Shown here: positions 1-5,596 of the stretch, one piece after another
Layout of the letters: every line of letters begins with the position of its first letter
How positions within the stretch are numbered: position 1 is the stretch's first letter
From: Saprospiraceae bacterium
GTDB lineage: Bacteria; Bacteroidota; Bacteroidia; Chitinophagales; Saprospiraceae
Direction of reading: 5' to 3'
DNA length: 6,634 nt
Assembly (NCBI GenBank): GCA_020628755.1
Contig: JAHDEQ010000190.1
Coordinates: 1-6,634, forward strand
The notes under the pieces: generated by a model
Told to the model about the DNA's origin: nothing
The model's database searches: none
The model's input: the letters and a program-made list of their open reading frames with translations, nothing else
Position numbers and translations under genes: made by a program

Positions 1-1407
1 CAAGAAATTTTACTTAAAACCCTGCAATCTCAAGAATCAGAGATGATTTCTATTATCGGAAGGCGACGAGTAGGAAAGACCTATTTGGTGAAAGAATCGT
101 TTCAAAAGAATATTGTTTTTAGTCTTACAGGAACACAGCATGCCCCTCTTCAAGAACAATTACTCAATTTTAGTTTTGCTCTTCGATTAGCCTCGAAAAG
201 CCAAGACAAAGTTGCTATCCCTTCTAATTGGATGGAAGCCTTTTTTTCTCTGATACAATACTTAGAAAATCTTGATTTCAAGGGGAAAAAAAAAGTAGTT
301 TTCCTCGATGAAGTTCCTTGGATGGCAACCCATAAATCGGGATTCCTAAGAGCATTGAGTTTTTTTTGGAATAGCTGGGCAGTGAATCAAAATATAATTG
401 TTGTGATTTGTGGTTCTGCCGCTTCTTGGATGATTCAGAAAGTAGTGAATCATACAGGAGGATTACACAATCGTATTACCCGAAGATTGCATTTAAGCCC
501 CTTTACATTGCATGAAACAGAGTTATTTGTCAAAAGCAAAAATATTTTTATCAATCGTTACCACTTACTTCAAATATACATGGCAATGGGAGGAATTCCA
601 CACTATTTAAAGGAGCTTGAGGCAGGAAAAACAGCGACTCAAAATATAGAAGATATTTGTTTTTCCAAAACGGGCTTACTACGAGATGAATTTAGTAATT
701 TATATAGTGCACTATTTGAAAATTCGGAGCGACATATTGCAATTGTACGTGCTCTAGCTTCTAAAAAAATAGGTCTAAGTCGAACAGAGCTTGCCCAGAC
801 TGCTAAAGTCAGTAATGGAGGAACATTGACCAAGATTTTAGAGGAGCTACAACAATCAGGTTTTATAGAAGTATATGCACCATTTGGCAAAAAAGCTAAA
901 GATAAATTATACCGTTTGATTGATGAATATTCTCTATTTTATTTACAGTTTATCGAGAAAAACACAAAAGAAGGAATAGATATATGGAAACATATTAGCC
1001 AAACGCAGCAGTACAAGTCTTGGAGTGGCTATGCCTTTGAAAGCATCTGTTTAAAACATGTTACTCAAATCAAAAAAGCAATGAGTATAGCAGGAATTTA
1101 TTCTTCTGCTTCTTCCTATTTCAAAAAAGGGAATAAAAAAGAAAAAGGAGTTCAAATAGATTTATTATTAGATAGAAATGACCAAGCTATTAATCTTTTT
1201 GAAATAAAGTTTTATCAAGAAGAGTTTACACTTACGAAATCTTATGCTCAAGAATTGAGTGATAAAATGCGCTTATTTAGAGAAGCAACTCAAACTAAAA
1301 AACAACTTTTTTGGACAATGATAACCACTTTTGGACTACAACAAAACGAACATAGTCTAGGCTTAATTACTCAAATTTTAACTCTTGATGACCTGTTTAT
1401 AGAATAG
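1..1407 (+). CDS. Archaeal-ATPase/DUF234 family AAA ATPase with PD-(D/E)XK nuclease-like C-terminus (5' partial)
   Basis: The reading frame is open to the left edge, and the codons before the ATG at 43 (QEILLKTLQSQESE) fit the segment that precedes the P-loop in this family, so the true start lies upstream, probably about 20 residues away. Counting from the Met at 43: Walker A GRRRVGKT at 6-13; Walker B VVFLDEVPWM at 85-94 (D89, E90); sensor-1-like ICGSAASWM around 122-130; lid motif MAMGGIPHYL at 180-189. A winged-helix-like region follows at about 230-290 (LSRTELAQTAKVS), then a DUF234-type C-terminal domain at about 325-454. That domain has a full PD-(D/E)XK signature: E333 in GYAFE, D373 in QIDLLLD, E387 and K389 in FEIKF. 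The family consists of single-gene ATPases of unknown cellular function, scattered across bacteria and archaea; DNA or nucleic-acid cleavage is inferred from the motif only. It is followed by a 143-bp gap before purU and is probably a separate transcription unit. The family call is solid, the function is not known. Confidence 0.9.
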   Translation, partial: QEILLKTLQSQESEMISIIGRRRVGKTYLVKESFQKNIVFSLTGTQHAPLQEQLLNFSFALRLASKSQDKVAIPSNWMEAFFSLIQYLENLDFKGKKKVVFLDEVPWMATHKSGFLRALSFFWNSWAVNQNIIVVICGSAASWMIQKVVNHTGGLHNRITRRLHLSPFTLHETELFVKSKNIFINRYHLLQIYMAMGGIPHYLKELEAGKTATQNIEDICFSKTGLLRDEFSNLYSALFENSERHIAIVRALASKKIGLSRTELAQTAKVSNGGTLTKILEELQQSGFIEVYAPFGKKAKDKLYRLIDEYSLFYLQFIEKNTKEGIDIWKHISQTQQYKSWSGYAFESICLKHVTQIKKAMSIAGIYSSASSYFKKGNKKEKGVQIDLLLDRNDQAINLFEIKFYQEEFTLTKSYAQELSDKMRLFREATQTKKQLFWTMITTFGLQQNEHSLGLITQILTLDDLFIE

Positions 1408-1411
1408 AAGT

Positions 1412-1462
1412 TTTGGTTGAAAAATGCGAAAAGGTGTAAAGATGTAGCTATTTTTCAACAAA
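1412..1462. repeat. Inverted repeat downstream of the ATPase gene
   Basis: GTTGAAAAAT at 1416-1425 is the exact reverse complement of ATTTTTCAAC at 1450-1459. The stem extends by three more pairs (TTT 1412-1414 with AAA 1460-1462) if G1415 is bulged out. The loop is 24 nt. It starts 4 bp after the ATPase stop codon, where a terminator is expected, but no T-run follows the right arm and the stem is AT-rich, so it is not a standard intrinsic terminator. Confidence 0.45.
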
Positions 1463-1491
1463 CTCATAGCAGTTTCACTTCGATGAGTTTG
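1459..1491. repeat. Second inverted repeat, overlapping the first
   Basis: CAAACTCAT at 1459-1467 pairs perfectly with ATGAGTTTG at 1483-1491 across a 15-nt loop. Its left arm shares bases 1459-1462 with the right arm of the preceding repeat, so the two full stems could not form at once. The sequence after it (GGACGTAC) has no T-run. It might be a weak 3'-end hairpin of the ATPase transcript or part of the region upstream of purU. Confidence 0.45.
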
Positions 1492-1519
1492 GGACGTACA
1501 TCATTCATAGAATTTTTTT

Positions 1520-1527
1520 TACTTTTG
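1520..1527 (+). promoter_or_regulatory. Possible Bacteroidota-type -7 box for purU
   Basis: TACTTTTG matches the Bacteroidota -7 consensus TAnnTTTG exactly and ends 23 bp before the purU ATG, which would leave a short leader. No TTG-type -33 element lies at the usual 17-23 bp; the nearest upstream TTTG (1488-1491) is 28 bp away. The box sits in a T-rich stretch, so a chance match is quite possible. Confidence 0.35.
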
Positions 1528-1550
1528 CTCTAAATCAAGCCTATATCCTT

Positions 1551-2405
1551 ATGAAAAATACTGCTGTATTATTGATTCATTGTGCTGATCAGAAAGGCAT
1601 CATCAATGCCGTTACTGATTTTTTATACAAAAATGACGGAAATATAATTGACCTAGACCAGCATGTTGACCAAGAAAGCAACCGCTTTTTTATGCGGGTC
1701 GAATGGGATTTATCGGATTTTAAAATTCCTAAACCTAAGATTTATGAGTTTTTTGATACACTCGTTGGAGAGCGATTTGAAATGCAATGGGATTTGAATT
1801 TTACGGAGCATAAGCCCCGAATGGCCATTTTTGTATCAAAAATGTCGCATTGTTTATATGATATTTTACAGCGTTATCAATCTAAAGAATGGGAAGTCGA
1901 AATTCCTTTGATTATTAGCAATCATCCCAATTTGGCTTATATAGCTGAGCGTTTTGAAATACCTTATCATGTCTTTTCAATCAACAAAGAAAATAAAGCT
2001 GAACAAGAACGGTTAGAAATCGAATTGTTGCGAAAGCATCAAATAGACTTTGTTGTTTTGGCGCGCTATATGCAAATTATTTCACCCGATTTTATCAAAG
2101 AATTTCCTAATAAAATCATTAATATCCACCATTCGTTTTTGCCTGCCTTTCCAGGGGCAAAACCTTATCACCAAGCCTACCAAAGAGGTGTCAAAATCAT
2201 AGGGGCGACCAGCCATTATGTGACCGATGAACTCGACGCAGGCCCCATAATTGCACAAGATATTGCTCGTATTACACACAATGATACCATCAAGGATTTG
2301 GTGCGTAAAGGACGAGATTTAGAAAAAACTGTTTTGTCACAAGCTATCTGGAATCAATTGCATTATAATATTTTGGCTTATAATAATCGAACAATAGTTT
2401 TTTGA
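1551..2405 (+). CDS. purU: Formyltetrahydrofolate deformylase
   Basis: The enzyme hydrolyses 10-formyltetrahydrofolate to formate and tetrahydrofolate in the cytoplasm. It balances the one-carbon pool and, in bacteria with PurT, provides formate for purine synthesis. The protein has 284 residues, the normal family length. Residues 5-80 form an ACT regulatory domain (VLLIHCADQKGIINAVTDFL, then GNIIDLDQHVD), which in E. coli PurU responds to methionine and glycine; the same effectors are assumed here, not shown. Residues 88-270 are a formyltransferase-fold catalytic domain. The catalytic Asn-His-Asp set of the glycinamide-ribonucleotide-transformylase fold is intact: N191 and H193 in INIHHSFLPAF, and D229 in ELDAGPII. 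LARYMQIIS (170-178) and GVKIIGATSHYVT (213-225) are PurU hallmarks. The ATG at 1551 starts the ACT domain properly, and no Shine-Dalgarno site is evident. The stop lies 3 bp from that of the convergent phosphatase gene. No partner pathway gene is adjacent. Confidence 0.96.
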   Translation: MKNTAVLLIHCADQKGIINAVTDFLYKNDGNIIDLDQHVDQESNRFFMRVEWDLSDFKIPKPKIYEFFDTLVGERFEMQWDLNFTEHKPRMAIFVSKMSHCLYDILQRYQSKEWEVEIPLIISNHPNLAYIAERFEIPYHVFSINKENKAEQERLEIELLRKHQIDFVVLARYMQIISPDFIKEFPNKIINIHHSFLPAFPGAKPYHQAYQRGVKIIGATSHYVTDELDAGPIIAQDIARITHNDTIKDLVRKGRDLEKTVLSQAIWNQLHYNILAYNNRTIVF

Positions 2406-2408
2406 TTT

Positions 2409-5400
2409 TTAGGGGTTTTTCTTTTCGGGAATCTTCTCTTTTAGAGAAGTCGAACATCCATCAATATATGCATGAAATAGTGCGCCCAGAATCACTTCAA
2501 AACCAGGTTCTAAACAGATTTGTGTACCCGAATCGTAATCAATATTGGCACCAGAAAGTATATTCATATCCGACTCAATAATTCCATCGGTTTCATAATG
2601 GATAGTACTTCCTGAAGCTCCATTCAATGCGTTTGTTCCTGCAAAATTTGGAGGACAGGTACAATCACTTACCATTATAGTTTCCGAATAAGTATTGGTT
2701 GATACGACTTGCTCCAAGATATTCATATTCAGTGTGATAGCATCATTTCCTATGATTCCATTGGACTGTGTTGAAAAGAAAGTTGAACCACAAAAATCAT
2801 TGGTGTCTGGGGCATCATCATCAATGATATTGATGTTGTATAAACGATTTTTGAAAATGGGTAAGTTGATATTAAAGGTCACAGGTGGCGCATCGTTTCC
2901 AATGTAATTGGAAACATAGACTTCGCCCAAAATGGGATCTGTGATTTCAATAAAAAGATCGACATTGCCCGATAAAAAAGTGTCTTCGCAATCAGCTGAT
3001 TCTACTGTTACTTGACTCAAAACAAATTGGCTGATTTCTTCTTGTAGTGTTATGGTATAATTGCCAGCACTTGGATAAAAATGCCTTGGTGGATTGATTT
3101 TAGAACTTGCCGTTCCATCGCCAAAATCCCAACTGAAATCTTGACAAAGCAAGCTGTTTGCATCATAAATCTGATTGATAAGATGAATAGAGTCTGTTGT
3201 ACATATAGCATCGCAATTCATCGAAAATCCAGTATTGAAAATGGGATTACAAATGGGTTCATTACTATTTGCGATGCATTCGGGATGTGTATTGGGCAAA
3301 ACTGTTACCGTCTCAAAATAGCTTTGAGTAGAAATCGTTTGAGGCGAAATACTCAAGTCAACTTTTACTGAAGTATTTGTAATAAGACCATTAGTTGAAG
3401 CTGTAAAATAGAAAGCTCCACATTCATCATCTGCATCTGCCGAATCGCTATCCATAATCCGCATCAAATAATACTTGTTTTCATCAAGTAGCAAAGAATT
3501 TGGTGTAATCGTAACGGGCGGATCGGTATCATCAATCGGATTTGAACTGAAAATTAGGCCATTATCAGGATCGTAAATTTCGACATATAAATCAACGTCG
3601 CCACCAGCAGGATCGGAACAATCTGCGCTGTTTATACTAATACTATTGAGGGCATATTTTTGTAGGGTTTCCTGCATGCTAATGGTGTAGCTACCAGGCG
3701 ACTGGTAGCTGTACGACAAAGGCTGAGTCATCGCTGAAGTATTGCCATCACCAAAATCCCAAACATAGGATTTTAAAAATTCTTGATTTTGCTCATCAGC
3801 ATTATTATAAATTTGAAAAGATTCTCCTAAACAAATCGTATTACAATGTACTGAAAAAATGGGACTAGAAATTGGCGTACAATCGCTATTATCAAAATTC
3901 AAATAAGGAATTTCAATCTTATCTTCCAAAGCTGTATTGCGGTAGTTACGTTCCCAATGATTAATACCATCTTTCAATATCAAACCTCGGCCAAATCGCT
4001 CTGCAAATTTTTGATTTAAAATTTCTGAATACCAAAACTCTGCAACGGTAGAGTCCTGATCTATATCAATGATTCCATAACCATGTTGTTCAAACTCTGA
4101 ATAGACATGATGTACGTTGATTGCTTCACTCAAAGCATTTGCCCCATCAACCAAAACGCCATCTACACCTGCTTCGTCAAAATTGCCTCTAGTAACGCCT
4201 GTTGGCATAAATTCGACGGCAACTGCGCCATTGCCTGTATCGCCATCATAAGTTCCACCATCAAAAGGATTGGTTGATAAATCAATACCCAAAGAAAGAT
4301 GTAGATCGCCACTTAAAAAAATGATATTATCTCGATTCATGGCACTGATTTCATTAAGCAAACGATCACGAGCTTCGTCATTGCCATCCCAACTGTTTTC
4401 GTCAAAAACAGTTCCATCGCCAGGAAACCAATCGGGTAAGCCAATCAAATTCCAACCACCAACCAATTTTTGTTGTCCAATAAGAATCCATTTGGCCGTA
4501 GAATTTTGCAATCCATTGATAAGCCAGTTGTATTGTTCCTCACCCAAAATACTCATTCCTCCGCTTGCAATGGGATCAATATTTCTATACGTATTGATAT
4601 CAATCATAAAAATATCAAGTGCATCTCCAAAATCGAATGAACGATATATTTTTAAGGGGTCGTTAGGGTCGGCTAAACGCATTGGAACAAATTCATAAAA
4701 TGCTTGTCTAGGTACGAGATTGTTGAAATCACCTGCGACTTCATGATTGTCAAAAATCGTAATCCAAGGATGTTGTTGACGCGCTGCTCTCAAATCGGGA
4801 TCGAGCAAATATTGTTTGTGGCGGTTGCGCCATTCCTGCAAATTTGCAGGTACGGCAGGGTAAGGATTTGGTACTCTTACTTCTTCATCTTCATCCACAA
4901 ATTCATAAATATAATCTCCTAAATGAATAACTCCATCAATATCATCTCGCTCGGCAATTCTTTTATAAGCATTAAAATAGCCCGAATACAAACTCGAACA
5001 AGAAGCAACTGCAAAACGAAAATGTTCACATTCTTTAGCAGCAGAAGCCGTCCTCGTTCGACCAATTGCAGAGCAATTGCCCGAATTATCAAAAAAACGA
5101 TAATAGTAGGTCGTAAAAGAGTTTAAGTTTTGTAAGTCAATAGAAAGTGTCCAATCGGTAGCTGCATCTATACTGGTATTTCCTGTTTGTACCAAGTGAC
5201 AAAAATGTTCGTCTAGGGCAAGTTCCCAAAGAATATTACTAGAAGAGATACCAAAAGTCGGTTCAATCGCTGTCCAAATAATAACTTGCTGTGGAGTAGG
5301 ATCGCCCGATGCTACTCCATAAATAAAAGGACTATGTTCTAAGTCTCCTCCAAGACCAAGTGTACTTTGAGAATGTCCATAAATGCTAAGAAGAAGGAGT

Positions 5401-5429
5401 AAAAAACTAAATGAATATTTGAGAGGCAT
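2409..5429 (-). CDS. phoD: Secreted PhoD-like alkaline phosphatase with duplicated PKD/C2-like modules
   Basis: This is predicted to be an extracytoplasmic phosphomonoesterase/phosphodiesterase that releases phosphate from organic esters. Residues 1-20 are a Sec-type signal peptide (hydrophobic FSFLLLLLSIYG, likely cut near GHS). Residues 35-128 match the PhoD N-terminal domain (FIYGVASGDPTPQQVIIWT). Residues 137 to about 480 are the PhoD metallophosphatase domain, with C144 in VASCSS, D172 and Y175 in HLGDYIYE, DNHE at 227-230, and SGDLH at 373-377. These correspond to the family's metal-ligand motifs; the second motif reads DNHE where many homologues have DDHE. Bacillus PhoD is under 600 residues; this protein has 1006. 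The extra length is two copies of a PKD plus C2-like module (about 517-710 and 727-921) and a short C-terminal repeat domain (about 941-991, ICLEPGFEVILGALFHAYI), then a charged tail with no visible type IX sorting domain. The ATG at 5429 directly precedes the signal peptide. It is divergent from mrp and convergent with purU, so probably monocistronic. Exact substrate unknown. Confidence 0.92.
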   Translation of the reverse strand: MPLKYSFSFLLLLLSIYGHSQSTLGLGGDLEHSPFIYGVASGDPTPQQVIIWTAIEPTFGISSSNILWELALDEHFCHLVQTGNTSIDAATDWTLSIDLQNLNSFTTYYYRFFDNSGNCSAIGRTRTASAAKECEHFRFAVASCSSLYSGYFNAYKRIAERDDIDGVIHLGDYIYEFVDEDEEVRVPNPYPAVPANLQEWRNRHKQYLLDPDLRAARQQHPWITIFDNHEVAGDFNNLVPRQAFYEFVPMRLADPNDPLKIYRSFDFGDALDIFMIDINTYRNIDPIASGGMSILGEEQYNWLINGLQNSTAKWILIGQQKLVGGWNLIGLPDWFPGDGTVFDENSWDGNDEARDRLLNEISAMNRDNIIFLSGDLHLSLGIDLSTNPFDGGTYDGDTGNGAVAVEFMPTGVTRGNFDEAGVDGVLVDGANALSEAINVHHVYSEFEQHGYGIIDIDQDSTVAEFWYSEILNQKFAERFGRGLILKDGINHWERNYRNTALEDKIEIPYLNFDNSDCTPISSPIFSVHCNTICLGESFQIYNNADEQNQEFLKSYVWDFGDGNTSAMTQPLSYSYQSPGSYTISMQETLQKYALNSISINSADCSDPAGGDVDLYVEIYDPDNGLIFSSNPIDDTDPPVTITPNSLLLDENKYYLMRIMDSDSADADDECGAFYFTASTNGLITNTSVKVDLSISPQTISTQSYFETVTVLPNTHPECIANSNEPICNPIFNTGFSMNCDAICTTDSIHLINQIYDANSLLCQDFSWDFGDGTASSKINPPRHFYPSAGNYTITLQEEISQFVLSQVTVESADCEDTFLSGNVDLFIEITDPILGEVYVSNYIGNDAPPVTFNINLPIFKNRLYNINIIDDDAPDTNDFCGSTFFSTQSNGIIGNDAITLNMNILEQVVSTNTYSETIMVSDCTCPPNFAGTNALNGASGSTIHYETDGIIESDMNILSGANIDYDSGTQICLEPGFEVILGALFHAYIDGCSTSLKEKIPEKKNP
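2433..2449. other. Small stem-loop at the purU/phosphatase 3' junction
   Basis: CTTCTCT (2433-2439) and AGAGAAG (2443-2449) form a perfect 7-bp stem with a TTT loop. It lies in the last codons of the phosphatase gene and 28 bp past the purU stop. The 3-bp gap between the two stop codons leaves no room for intergenic terminators, so this is the closest hairpin available. No T-run follows on either strand, so a terminator role is weakly supported. Confidence 0.25.
2667..3251 (-). repeat. PKD + C2-like module, copy B (within phosphatase gene)
   Basis: Residues 727-921 of the phosphatase. It opens with CNPIF and FSMNCDAIC, then a PKD core (SWDFGDG 766-772, FYPSAGNYTITL 784-795), SADC at 811-814, and a C2-like stretch beginning VDLFIEITDP (823-832) and ending in an Asp-rich loop and Cys (DDDAPDTNDFC, 870-880). 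It closes with TYSETIMV. Cysteines 727, 739, 743, 814 and 880 match those of copy A. C762 has no counterpart in copy A. Confidence 0.8.
3300..3881 (-). repeat. PKD + C2-like module, copy A (within phosphatase gene)
   Basis: Residues 517-710 of the phosphatase. The order is FSVHCNTIC, PKD core (VWDFGDG 556-562, YSYQSPGSYTISM 573-585), SADC (601-604), a C2-like stretch (VDLYVEIYDP 612-621, DPPVTI, then the Asp-rich loop DSDSADADDEC at 660-670), and SYFETVTV. Cysteines 517, 529, 533, 604 and 670 are each exactly 210 residues before their partners in copy B. The similarity is at protein level; the DNA has diverged, so the duplication is old or inherited from a common modular architecture. Confidence 0.8.
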
Positions 5430-5485
5430 AGTAGTTTGGTTTTTTTGAAATTCAATTCTTGCTAAAAATTACTGATTTTTTTGAA

Positions 5486-5511
5486 TTTATTGCTTATTTC
5501 CAAGCAATAAA
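5486..5511. promoter_or_regulatory. 10-bp perfect inverted repeat in the phosphatase/mrp divergent region
   Basis: TTTATTGCTT (5486-5495) and AAGCAATAAA (5502-5511) are perfect reverse complements around a 6-nt spacer (ATTTCC). Two more pairs (AA 5484-5485 with TT 5513-5514) are possible across a bulged A5512. It lies 57 bp upstream of the phosphatase ATG and 85 bp upstream of the mrp ATG. It could be an operator dyad or a leader hairpin of the phosphatase mRNA. A T-rich stretch follows on the plus strand (TTGTTTTTCTT), but no plus-strand gene ends here, so a terminator is unlikely. Confidence 0.45.
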
Positions 5512-5571
5512 ATTGTTTTTCTTAAAAGTAATTTGACAATGAGATTCAAACAATTATAGTGTAAATCTTAC

Positions 5572-5579
5572 TATCTTTG
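5572..5579 (+). promoter_or_regulatory. Possible Bacteroidota-type -7 box for mrp
   Basis: TATCTTTG fits TAnnTTTG exactly and ends 17 bp before the mrp ATG, predicting a leader of roughly 10 nt. No TTG lies at the standard -33 spacing; the only nearby one is TTTG at 5532-5535, 36 bp upstream. The position just ahead of the gene makes this the better of the two promoter candidates in the window. For the phosphatase on the other strand only a 7/8 match is seen (TAATTTTT, complement of 5464-5471). Confidence 0.45.
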
Positions 5580-5596
5580 TCTTCACAAAATTAAAT

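Noticed and set aside
639..890. Minus-strand open frame opposite the ATPase gene
   Set aside because: It is antisense to the region running into the winged helix of a well-supported gene and shows no family motif. The minus-strand frames at 2082-2279 (opposite purU) and 5872-6075 (opposite mrp) are also shadows.
43..1407. Complete ATPase gene starting at the ATG at 43
   Set aside because: The frame is open to the window edge, and this ATG would begin five residues before the Walker A loop, leaving no room for the first strand and preceding helix normal to the family. The upstream codons fit that missing part.
1408..1550. Insertion-sequence remnant or attachment site suggested by the repeats
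   Set aside because: There is no target-site duplication, transposase fragment or tRNA nearby; the repeats are short and overlap, unlike transposon ends.
2819..2835. Hairpin CATCAAT-GAT-ATTGATG inside the phosphatase gene
   Set aside because: It falls in codons for an Ile/Asp-rich segment (INIIDDDAPD), where ATT/ATC and GAT/GAC codons easily create such symmetry; no regulatory context.
4270..4698. A 142-codon open frame on the plus strand, opposite the phosphatase gene
   Set aside because: It lies wholly antisense to the conserved catalytic domain, has no recognisable motif, and its composition (rich in Ser, Lys, Ile, Pro) is what a mirrored reading of the real gene would give. The shorter plus-strand frames at 2695-2907, 3081-3371, 4704-4922 and 4923-5126 fail for the same reason.
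5502..5525. Intrinsic terminator on the plus strand (stem followed by TTGTTTTTCTT)
   Set aside because: No plus-strand gene ends upstream of it; the preceding gene is on the minus strand and starts there. The stem is better read as an operator or leader element.
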